Source: Guadua angustifolia
Taxonomy: Eukaryota > Streptophyta > Magnoliopsida > Poales > Poaceae
Length of the DNA: 64,000 nt
NCBI GenBank assembly: GCA_036346375.1
Contig: CM070501.1
Coordinates: 39,176,363-39,240,362, forward strand
Direction of reading: 5' to 3'
The notes under the pieces were generated by a model. The model worked only from the letters and a program-made list of their open reading frames with translations, searched no databases and had not been told where the DNA came from. A program made the translations under genes and the position numbers. Of the stretch, positions 34,310 to 43,385 are shown piece after piece (position 1 is the first letter of the stretch; each line of letters opens with the position of its first letter).

Positions 34310-34693
34310 CGGCCCGCGTGCGGTGCCGATGTGATTGAGCTGACTGCGAGGACAGGGATGTACTCGGGTAGGGTCTTCTTCAAGTGTGTGTTGAATGAGA
34401 AAGATGTGAGTTTTTGATCTCAGTTATGTTCAATTGCATCTGATTGATTAGGGTTTACGTGCGGTGGCGAGCCAACCGCATTTGTTGTTGTGAGTTTACG
34501 CAGATTCTGGAAATCTGAGTTCTTCATGTGGCATGAGCAATATGTTGAACTTTTGTGCAGACGGGGCATGGACAATGAATTATGCAAGGGCACTTTAGAA
34601 GCTGCAAGGGTTTGTAGTGAAGATGGAGATGACAAATCAAAGAAATCAATGGAGCAGAAGTTAGATAAGATCATCGAAATAGAAAAATTTTAG
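34310..34693 (+). pseudogene. GRF-type zinc-finger protein, 5'-truncated
   Basis: The sequence reads 'PACGADVIELTARTGMYSGR' then 'VFFKC' and, beyond a likely intron, 'RFWKSEFFMWHEQYVELL' and 'KLDKIIEIEKF'. This is the plant GRF-type zinc-finger layout: C-x-x-C, GR-FF-C, C-x-FW-W, then a C-terminal helix. The first Cys of the finger and the N-terminus are missing, because the frame begins at the junction with the kinase codon Tyr (34307-34309) and continues in the same frame. Small GRF proteins are often linked to plant transposons. Here it lies on the opposite strand to the neighbouring MULE transposase and may be cargo. Confidence 0.65.
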
Positions 34694-36279
34694 TTGTTAC
34701 TGGTTGTTGTTAGTGTACTATTGTCTGTGTGTGTGTTATCTTTGGTGGCTTTGAAGTGAAATGGCATCCTTGTATGGCTTGGTTCTTCATCTTAAGCTTC
34801 ATTGTTTGATAAGTATGGCTTTGTAATAAAGTTTTTGATTTTTGTAAGATTTTATGATCGGACAATAAAATCCAAAAGCATGATCCAAATTAGATGCATT
34901 CTATGTGTCTTGGCCATGTGATAGATCTGGAAATTTTGTTCAAGAGATGAGGAAGTATAAGAAATAAGCAATTGAAATGCTAGATTTGGGTGAAAACATA
35001 AGTATCTTGCAATGATCGATCTTCATTCTCCCGGGTAATAAAAACAAAAGAAGATTCAATGGGGAACTTTTGACTCGGTTTGATGTCATGCTCATAATTC
35101 GGACACGGAGCAATATGTCATGCCCATAATCTAGTTTGATGTAATGCAATTGCCGATCAACTAAAACTGGTTCTTCGAATGATAATATGCAATTGCCAAT
35201 CATGAGAATGTATAAGTTAATGCGGACACATACATATCGATACCATAAGCGCAATGGACAAGATCATATCGGATGCAATCTCGATTTTTGTCGGCCAGCA
35301 AAAATTTTTGTCAATTTTGTCATTTGAAACAACTGAAACATGCAATCTCAATTTTTGTCAACAAAGAAAAGTAACTAATGCAGAGAATGTAAACATACAC
35401 TCAGACACATACATTTTTGTTATGTTTTGTCAGATTTCAGATTTCACACCAGACACTTATCAGATCATCAGATTTCATGCTTCAGATATTCATACATTTG
35501 TCCATCACACCCGCAAGCACAAGATCATGGACAATGCACCAGATCCTGGACACATGTTCCAGGCCATTACAAAAGACAAATGTTCCAGGCCATTACAAAA
35601 GACAAATGTTCCAGGCCATTACAAAAGACAAATGTTCCAGGCCATTACAAAATATAAGGTTTCCATTGATCCATCTTTTTTCTTGGAGTGATCTTCTTCC
35701 TTGTAGCCAGTCTCTTCCTGTTTTTTGGTGTAGTAGCAAGCAGCAGTATAATTGGAGCTGGAGCAAGCAGGAGGTGAGATTGGGCAACAGCGGCGGGAGG
35801 TGAGATTGGAGCATCGCAGCAGAGGTGAGATTGGTTGGCCAGCGGCAGGAGGTGAGCTTGGTTCAAGAAACATCGATGCGATGGTTGGCTTGACTTCTTA
35901 CCGGCTTTCTTGACCCGAGTCTTACGGCTAAAATGAAGATATAATAGAGAAATTGTCATATGAAGTGAACAACGAAAAATGGCATGATACTTTTTACCTT
36001 GATACAACAGAGGTGAACTTGATTCTGCATTGCAGTGATTTGCACCTAAAACCTTCTAGCTCTGGGCTTCCTCTTCCTCTTTTAGTGCCATTCATGGAAC
36101 ACTTGTAGCTAGATTGCCTATGACCGAATTCTCCACACCTTTGGCATTTCACAGTCCTCTTGGCAAGCACTTGTTACCACTACCATTGGACTTCTTGCCA
36201 CCTTCAATAATACCTTTCATTCTGAGCTTCCTCTGCCTGCCAGCATTCTTTTTGACCAATGGTGCAGCAATCTCTGCCG
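34694..36279. other. Non-coding interior of the MULE/GRF block
   Basis: AT-rich DNA with the 26-bp minisatellite listed separately and GA-rich degenerate repeats around 35760-35860 ('ggaggtgagattgg' variants). No gene is supported. Confidence 0.45.
35555..35655. repeat. 26-bp minisatellite, four copies
   Basis: 'tgttccaggccattacaaaa' plus 'gacaaa' starts at 35555, 35581, 35607 and 35633; the last copy is incomplete. The first three copies are identical, which suggests recent expansion. Open frames across it are repeats of the unit, not a protein. Confidence 0.95.
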
Positions 36280-38120
36280 CTATATCAACATGTGGCCATT
36301 GAGATTTATCATCAAAGGCTCAATAAGAGATGCATATGCAAACTGGAACCTTTGGATTGAGTAATAATCATGCACAAAATCTTCTATCTTGTACTCCTTG
36401 TTACTAGTTAGAAGTGCCAAGGCATGAGCACATGGCTTCCCAGTGTGCTGCCACTCTAAGCATGTACATTTATTCATGGCGGTTTAACGATATGCCTCTC
36501 ATGTTGTTTGCCGCCATTATCCCAAACCTCAAAGCCAGTGATGGCCGACTTGACAACTCGATGTGTCCTAACCCTCTAGTCCTACCAAAGGAGTTGCACA
36601 ATAACGAGCGGCAATATTTTTCCAGTTAGCCTTTCCCTATCCTCCTCCTCTTTTCCCGAGCACCATGATCATTTCCCTAATCTTGTGCGCAAGTTGATCT
36701 CTGGTAGGTCTTTGTAGTCCTTAATCCAATTGTTGAAACATTCACTAAATTATTATTAACGTAGTCACATTTGATGTCTACGTTAAAGTTGCATCTCATC
36801 CACTTATGACTATGGTGCTTGTCCAAGTACGGCAACACATCATCACATTGGGCTACAATTGCAGCCATATGCTTATCAAAGACTTCCTTCCTGTATGCCC
36901 TAGCAGCTGGGTACATATCACCACATCCAATCCTTGTGTACTTCTTAATAAAATTATTCATTAGGTGCCTAAAGCACTCCCTCTTCTCTACATGTGGAAA
37001 AACTAGCCCCAAAGCATTCTCCAAGCCTTTACAGGCATCTGTGCAAATAGCAAGCACTGAAAGTTCACCTACTGCCTTACTAAGCTGGGTCATCCACTAG
37101 ACCCAGTTATCTTCAGTCTCACTATCAAAGAATCCATATGCTAAAGGATACATCCAATTATTCCCATCTAGAGCAGTTGCAGATGCTAGGTGTCCACTCC
37201 ATCTACCATTGAGGGCGGTTGAGTCTACACTAATGTAAGGCCTACATCCACCGATAAAGCCATCAATGCAAGGCTTTAGTGCACAGAAGAATCTACGAAA
37301 ATACACTCTATCTTCTACAACAATGGTGTCAATTTCTACTATACTACCAGGACACCTCTTAAGTACCTCTGCCTTCCACCTATACAACATGCCAAAACTT
37401 TGGTCCCAGGTTCCATACATTTCATCAAGAGCTTTCTGATGTCCCCTCCAAACTACATCATAAGAACTAATGGTAACTTTGTACTTATCTTGTAACCTCT
37501 TATGCAGCTCTGTAGTGCCAAGCTTAGGTTCATTCCTCGGGATTGGAATTGCCCTGGCAGCTACCCATCCTTGTTTGACATTTTTGATTTGCAACTGCTA
37601 CTAGATGTGCAAGTGTGCTCATTCTTGTGGTGACACTGCAAATAATTTGCACTTGTTACTAAATTGCACATAGAACACAACAAAATATAGCATGCATAAG
37701 TACAAAAACAAACAAGGGTTAGACAAAGTTAGTACGACAACAGATTCTCATATCTTTTCTCCTATAGGCAAAGAAGTTCCCAATTACACCCGCCTCCAAG
37801 ACAAAAACCCTAAATCTACTTTTATCGAGTGACTAGTGCCCAGCTCAAATTCCTCATTTATTGCATACATTCTTATAGCATCTCTGAAATCCTTCATACA
37901 GGGTACATAGTGCCAACATCCATCTTAGGATTATCTTTGTCATACAAGCAACATTCTTCTTGAGTGTCGTCACCAACATGCATAGTTGCATCTTGATTTC
38001 ATGAAACAAATTTTGACCCATGCATGTAAATGGTTGAGCTGGAGTAGTTCCTTTCTTTGGCACACCAGAGTCATGTTCACCCCTCAAGCCAAACAATTCA
38101 AATAAAGTGTCCTCATCCAT
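36280..38120 (-). pseudogene. MULE (Mutator-like) transposase pseudogene
   Basis: The N-terminal frame starts at 38120 (MDEDTLFELFGLRG...). The conserved DNA-binding/leader part reads 'EPKLGTTELHKRLQDKYKVT' (about 37535-37475). The MULE core has 'CRPYISVDSTALNGRWSGHL' (first catalytic Asp; about 37240-37180), 'LAICTDACKGLENAL' (second Asp; about 37055-37010) and 'EKRECFRHLMNNFIK' (about 36990-36945). A SWIM finger, 'CTCLEWQHTGKPCAHA' (about 36468-36420), closes it. A TAG replaces Trp after 'DNWV' (37097-37099), and a one-base loss near 36745 shifts the frame after 'VNNNLVNV'. The transposase is therefore inactive. No terminal inverted repeats or 9-bp duplication could be matched around it. 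Confidence 0.9.
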
Positions 38121-38411
38121 TGTTTCTATCCTCCTTCATCGTCTTGTTGCTCCAATATCTTGGTAGCGCCCATCAATATCATGCATATTGGTTGACTCGA
38201 TCAATATTCTCTCGAACAACCATGTATATTGGTTGCACAATCATGTATATTATCCATCCAACCATCTATCCCGATATCTAAGCTATGAGCTCTACATAAG
38301 CAGAAATTGCCATACATAGTTTAAATTCATATCAACCATGGAATGCAAACAAAGCTTTACAAAAATGTTTACCACGACAAATTGTTCTCCATCTCTTCAC
38401 AAGTTTACTTA

Positions 38412-38670
38412 ATCCACGCAAGTCACATAGCTAGGGTTTCATACCACACAAAAACCACAACATATCAAAGACCACAATACAAATGGGTTATAAATCGAGC
38501 AACATCAAGCAAAATCTAACCTTTCCTTACTTGTCCTCCGCATGAATCCACGCAAGTCACATATCTAGGGTTTCATACCACACAAAAGCGAGGCGATGCG
38601 ATCGATGGAGCCTTGACCGGCGATGCAAAATCTAACCTTTCCTTCCTTCTCCTCCGCGAGGGCTCGCCGC
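38412..38670. repeat. Imperfect tandem duplication (~115-130 bp unit) 5' of the MULE transposase
   Basis: 'ccacgcaagtcacata' plus 'ctagggtttcataccacac' occurs near 38413 and 38547, and 'aatctaacctttccttacttg'-like words occur near 38514 and 38629. Confidence 0.75.
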
Positions 38671-39338
38671 GGGTGGAAGCCTTGACCGACGATCGATCGC
38701 CGCCGCTTTCGTCGCCGTCGCCGCGAAACGAGAGAGAGAAACCGAGGTAATGGTTCGAGCGACCAAGCCCTTCTTCGGTTCTTCTAACGTGGCCGGGGCA
38801 AAACCGGAAGTTCGCTTCGGCAAAACACGAGAAAAATGCACGAGGTGGCGAACCCGCCGGTGACCTACCGGGATTTCAAGGCGTCCATCATCCTTCCAGA
38901 CAAGGACTTCGACGCGAAGATGTCCGACTTCGGGCTCGCCAAGCTCGGCCCGGTCGGCGACAAGAGCCACGTCAGCACGAGAGTGATGGGCACGTACGGC
39001 TACTGTGCCCCCGAGTAGTACGCCATGATCGGCAAGCTGACCAAGATGTCGGATCCATATACAGCTTCGGCGTCGTGCTGCTGGAGCTCATCACCGGGAG
39101 GCGAGCGATCGACACCAAGAAACCGACGCAAGAGAAGATCCTTGTTCAGTGGGTTAGTTCTGCGAACAACGAAATGAATGTGCCTACTTTTAATTGCTTG
39201 CAAATACACTTGCAATTAACCGAGAGTAGCATTTTTTTTGTACGTAGGAGGCACCTCTCTTCAAAGATACGAAAAGGATCGTGAGGATGGCCGACCCGTT
39301 GCTCGACAAGAAGTACGCTTTGAAGGGGCTATACCAAG

Positions 39339-39532
39339 AAAAATGTTCAATCAAGTCTGTCGCTCTTTTGATGTTGTCATTCAGTTGGTGTTCTATTTTT
39401 CCTATGCTTCCTGTGGTTCTTCGTTAGAAGAACTCAATCTCTCCAAACTTCTGTAACATTTTTAATTATTCTCTTTCTTTAATGCATCTGGCAGTGCTTC
39501 TGCCTTTTGTTCAAAAAAAAAAAAAAAAAGAA
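39339..39532 (+). mobile_element. Short LINE/SINE-type retroinsertion with poly(A) and 17-bp target duplication
   Basis: 'gaaggggctataccaag' occurs at 39322-39338 and again, perfectly, at 39533-39549. Between them are 194 bp ending in a 17-A tract. Removing the insert plus one copy restores the kinase frame ('KGLYQALAIASM'). The tail 'cttctgccttttgttc' followed by poly(A) resembles LINE 3' ends elsewhere in the window, so it is probably a severely 5'-truncated LINE copy. Confidence 0.93.
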
Positions 39533-39797
39533 GAAGGGGCTATACCAAGCACTCGCCATCGCCTCCATGTGCCTGCAGGAGGAAGTCAGCAGCAGACCGT
39601 GGATCAGCGACGTCGTCGCCGCGCTTTCGTTCCTTGACGATCCAAAGTTTTATCCTCCAGTTGACACGGAAGGTGATCAGAAGGATACGGAAGAGTGTAA
39701 ATGTCAGGCGAAGAACATAGACAAAGATGGTAGCAATCCTCCGAGGACAGACATGGTTTCTGAGATAAAGGCAGATGATGAAATCAAGCAGAGATGA

Positions 39798-40127
39798 CCA
39801 TAGGGGAATAACGGGAAAGGCAGGAATGGCAGAGCTATTTATCTGCTCTCTCTTAAAATTTCTTGCTTAATGTACACCAGATAGGCAGGATGTAACAACA
39901 AGAAGTCATCTTGACTGATGTTGATTTGTTAGTCAAGAACTAAATTTTCAGAAGCAAAGGCATGCAGTACAGAGTTGGCCTAACTATGAATACTAAACAT
40001 TGGTGACATGGATAATAATACCGTTAGTTTGTAAGCTTAGCTTAGTGAAAAGACCAAAAATCATAGGAAAATTCCAACAAATTATTCGCTTCTTGATGAA
40101 ATGAGACGTGTCGCTGCATTGCAGTCC
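39798..40127. other. 3' flank of the kinase relic, no gene
   Basis: AT-rich. A partial relic of the repeat unit described next ('aaatcataggaaaattcca') occurs near 40057. Confidence 0.5.
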
Positions 40128-40388
40128 ATGCATTTTTTGCCTCCCTCCACCAAAATCATAGGAAAATTCCATCAAGTAATTAAACATACACATGCACATG
40201 CTAATTACTACGGCTATGGAATACCATACATTTAGTCAACAAGGGTCAGTGATTCAATGCATTTTTTTTTTTGGCTCCCTTGACCAAAATCATAGAAAAA
40301 TTCCATCAAATAATTAATCATACACATGCACATACTAATTACTACGGCCTTGAAATACTATATATTTAGTCAACAAGGATCAGTGATT
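40128..40388. repeat. Tandem duplication, ~129-bp unit, two copies
   Basis: Copies start at 40128 and 40257. Shared words include 'aaaattccatcaa', 'catacacatgcacat', 'ctaattactacggc' and 'tttagtcaacaagg'. Identity is about 90% by eye. Confidence 0.9.
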
Positions 40389-40553
40389 GTGATTTTATAG
40401 CCCGTGCACATGGTTCTCTTCGGGAATAGGGGAGGATTGCAGATTTTAGTGGAATTAGCTAACTGAGTTTTTCAGAGGCTGGGTTGACGTGCAAGATGAT
40501 ACACAAAAGAATATGAACAATGAAGTCGTCCCATTTTTCCGTAGTTGTTGTTA

Positions 40554-41093
40554 GGGCATCCGCAATGGTGCATAGTCAGCTATCTATAAAAAGTTCATAT
40601 CAGTATCTATACTATGTGGCAAACAATTAAATGAAGAGAGAGAGCGCTGCTATCTATAGACCTGTAGATTGTCTATTAATTAAACGAAGAAAGAGAGAGA
40701 GATCACTCTATTAATTAAAAGTAGCTATAGACATATATATAGATTCACCATTGCAAGGATTTACTATAGCATGGTATATAGACAGCCCGTGAGAGGGAGT
40801 GCCATTGCTGGAGCAGGGCCCCAAATCGAGGCCCCCAAAATTATAACGTGGCCGTAAGTCTCTAGGACTTCTTGAGCGGCGACTAGTTATTTGAGACTTC
40901 TCCATACTAATTTGCATCATTGCATGGCTCGAGACTCGAGTAGTCGATGGATGTGTACGAGAGCCACGATCATTGATTATTCAATCTATTTGAGACTTTA
41001 GTACAGGGCCCTTATTTTGTCGGCACGACCCTGTATATAGATAACATGGATCTTACTATAGAGAGCAATTATTTTTAACTATTGCGGATACCC
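40554..41093. mobile_element. Harbinger/Tourist-like MITE, ~540 bp, TTA duplication
   Basis: The left end is GGGCATCCGCAATGGTG. The right end inverted is GGGTATCCGCAATAGTT. TTA flanks both sides (40551-40553, 41094-41096), as expected for PIF/Harbinger. The element contains GAGAGA tracts and no ORF. It may itself contain a nested piece, since 'caccattgcaagg' (40746 on) looks like another inverted terminus. Confidence 0.65.
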
Positions 41094-41096
41094 TTA

Positions 41097-41330
41097 TGAG
41101 ATAAGATATTCGTAACTGTATTCAGTTGAACTCTATCTTTATGTGTGGGCGAATCCAAACTCATCTCTTGTTGTTTTCTTTATATATTAGGCATCATCTT
41201 ATACAAAAGATCAATATAATAAAACGAGAGAATAGAATTTTCACCTTACATTATGTGTACTTCAATGCTTGTTCTTATGATTTCGTTGACATACAGTTGA
41301 TTGATCGTGGGTGAACGATTACATTTTACA
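41097..41330 (+). repeat. Left LTR of the small element
   Basis: It begins TGAGATAAGATATTCG and ends in TTTTACA. It shares 'ttgttgttttctttatatat' and 'aaaacgagagaatagaatt' with the right copy. Confidence 0.8.
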
Positions 41331-41599
41331 ACACGCCATCAGCACAAAGCTCTATCGAGGCCGATTATGATCGTCTGCCTGCGTCAATCGACACTACATC
41401 AAATTCATCCTACTTCACATGATCATGCTAACATCATGCCCTACGTAAGTTCAATCTACGAGGGTTGATCGCACATGAACAACAAAAAAATCCTGCAGAT
41501 TATTTTCACTATCTATAGGTTACTTGTTAGATCTGACCTATGTTGTGATTGAAGAAAAAAAATACATTGTTGTTCATCATCAAGAAAAAAAAACACGGC

Positions 41600-42080
41600 A
41601 GCGCAAGCGCCCTTGCAGAAGGCAACACTAAGCCCGCTGGCGAATCATCGGATCCACGCGCCCAGCAGACTGAGGCGGCGGCGGTGGCCCATGCCCATGC
41701 TCTGGTTGCGGCAACAGCCCCGCATCACGGCCGTCGCCGGCGGCGAAGCCAAGGCACTCGTAACACCTGGTCGACGCTACGCATCCCGCACCCTTGCGCC
41801 AAAGCCCAACGTGGCGGAGGAATCAGCGGCGCCCTCAACGCATGCGCCCCAGCAGTGGTGCCCACCGGCTTTCGAGCCAACGGCGCTTCGCGTTTCTGCG
41901 AAATGGCCGCCACTCCTAGCATCTCTTCAGCTTCCACGCCGGTGCGGGCGTGCGGCCGCTGATCGTGCCTCCTCGGCTTCTGCCCTAAAGGCGGCAGCGG
42001 CTCCTGTGACGCATGGACGCGGTAGCGCCTGCGTGAATGGTGACGAGTTTTCTCACATGAAGGTTTTTAACGAGGTCTAG
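41600..42080 (+). other. GC-rich internal cargo of the small LTR element
   Basis: Overlapping open frames exist in several phases (Ala/Pro/Arg-rich), typical of GC-rich DNA. No domain is recognised. It may be a transduced fragment of a host first exon; a homology search would decide. Confidence 0.4.
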
Positions 42081-42341
42081 TGCAATATAGAGTGTGAGTG
42101 CAAAGTACTTTTTTTTCAATCTCCTTTTTTTACTGAGTTTTTGAGTGGAATTTTTGATGAGGTATGCGGTATTCGCCCAAGAGGTGGAGTGTTATTTTTT
42201 TTGAAAGAACGGCAAGAGCTTTGCCATGCATTAAAGAGAGAAAGAACCACAGTACAGAGGCATACAAGAGGTCGACTAGCCCACAACTGAGCCTAACAAA
42301 TCAAAATTACACGAATTGAAAACTAGATATTCGTAACTGTA

Positions 42342-42575
42342 TGAAATAAGATATTTGTAACTGTATTCGGTTGGACTCTATCATTATGTGTGCGCGAATT
42401 TGAACTTAATCTTTTGTTGTTTTCTTTATATATTGGGCATCCCCTTGTATAAGAGATCAATCTAATAAAACGAGAGAATAGAATTTCTTCCTACATTGTA
42501 TGTACTCCAATTCTTGTTCTTGTAATTTTGTTGATGTACATTTGATTGATCGTAGACGAATGACTATATTTTACG
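42342..42575 (+). repeat. Right LTR of the small element
   Basis: It begins TGAAATAAGATATTTG and ends TTTTACG (terminal A to G change). Identity to the left LTR is about 85% by eye, indicating an old insertion. A short partial echo ('agatattcgtaactgtat') directly precedes it. Confidence 0.8.
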
Positions 42576-42847
42576 TCAGTTGTTACATCACAATCTCCAT
42601 CTAGTTTTCCCAGCTTACTTTTTTTTTTTCAGAGTACATGCAGGAGAGCCGCATGTCATATGCATCAAGATAGGAACAATAAGAGTTTATTAAAACCTGC
42701 GTGCAAAGCACAGCGCAAACCAGGCATTCACTCACACCAGCAGCATTGTAGCTGCTCAAATTCTGCTTATTATTTTGCACCTGAAATGAAATGTTCAGGC
42801 ACTTTGCTGGCTATGAATGTACCTTAACCATTTTTTCCTTTTTAGCG

Positions 42848-42962
42848 GTACTCCAGTGCTTTCCTTTCCAATACAAATTTCATAATCTTAAAGCAATCAA
42901 AAAGATAAATAATCATCATCTACCTTTTATTCATAATTTAATATTTGTGTAACAGTCATCAT
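42848..42962. mobile_element. Mutator-like MITE, copy d, truncated
   Basis: 'cagtgctttcctttccaata' and 'aatatttgtgtaac' align with copies b and c, but the right terminus (gcacctctc) is lost. Confidence 0.6.
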
Positions 42963-42992
42963 CTACCTTTCATTCCATAATCTTTTTTTTTG

Positions 42993-43295
42993 GGGAGTGT
43001 ATACGTATCATCCGGATGTTTTTGTCTTAACTAACATCCAAATTTTGGACCATTAGATACCTCACTCGAAAATCACCGGGCCGTTGGATCAAATCATAGA
43101 ATCGGATGTCCTGAATCTCAACAATAACATCCAAATTTTGGACCATTAGATACCTCACTCGAAAATCACCGGACCGTTGGATCAAATCATAGGATCGGAT
43201 GTAATCGATACTCTCGAATCTCAATAATGATCCAATGGTTCTAGATTTGGGTGATTTCAACAAAAAAAACATCCGGTTGATATTTATCAAATCCC
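42993..43295. mobile_element. MITE with internal tandem repeat (same family as 6045-6203)
   Basis: The ends are 'gggagtgtatacgtatcatc' and, inverted, 'gggatttgataaatatcaac'; both run into 'ccggatgtttttg'. Inside, a ~100-bp unit ('catccaaattttggaccatt', 'cctcactcgaaaatcaccgg', 'ccgttggatcaaatcat') is repeated twice (from 43025 and 43129). It lies in the 3' flank of the polyphenol oxidase gene, about 90 bp past its stop. Confidence 0.75.
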
Positions 43296-43385
43296 TTTTT
43301 TTTGAAAGGGAAACCTTCACCTTATTGTAAATTTGTAACAGCAACAAGAAATCAACAACGGCAGAATGAATGAAGCAGCAAACGA

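Larger units (their letters stand above)
33156..39797 (+). pseudogene. RLCK-VII / PBS1-like receptor-like cytoplasmic kinase pseudogene, split by several insertions
   Basis: The pieces rebuild most of a Ser/Thr kinase of the PBS1-like family (immune-signalling kinases at the plasma membrane in other plants). 33156-33345: 'VIAVKQLDKNGFQGNREFLV' with the catalytic Lys, up to 'LEDHLL'. 33440-33477: 'DVPPNAKRLPWHQ' after a normal intron. 34265-34309: 'QRMKIVVGAAKGIDY'. 38837-39153: 'HEVANPPVTYRDFKAS', 'SDFGLAKLGPVGDKSHVST', then 'GYCAPE', an in-frame stop at 39016, and 'LLELITGRRAIDTKKP' after a frameshift near 39051. 39249-39338: 'APLFKDTKRIVRMADPLLD'. 39550-39797: 'ALAIASMCLQEEVSSRPW' to the stop. 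The metal-binding Asn of the catalytic loop is Ile ('KASII' for KASNI). The glycine-loop exon is absent. Insertions sit at 33478-34264, 34310-38836 and 39339-39532. Confidence 0.9.
41097..42575 (+). mobile_element. Small non-autonomous LTR retrotransposon with GC-rich cargo
   Basis: Two ~234-bp direct repeats (41097-41330, 42342-42575) bracket a 1-kb interior. The first repeat is followed at once by 'acacgccatcagcac', similar to the primer-site region (AACACGTTATCAGCAC) of some plant copia elements. There is no pol gene. The interior holds a GC-rich block (41600-42050) unlike its AT-rich surroundings, possibly captured gene DNA. A 5-bp target duplication was not matched. Confidence 0.7.

Noticed and set aside
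35545..35655. CRISPR-like regular repeat
   Set aside because: The 26-bp units are directly adjacent without spacers and the DNA is a plant nuclear genome; it is a minisatellite.
35417..35803. ORF with repeated 'PGHYKRQM'/'FQAITKDKCS' peptides
   Set aside because: It is only the 26-bp minisatellite translated; three frames are open through it.
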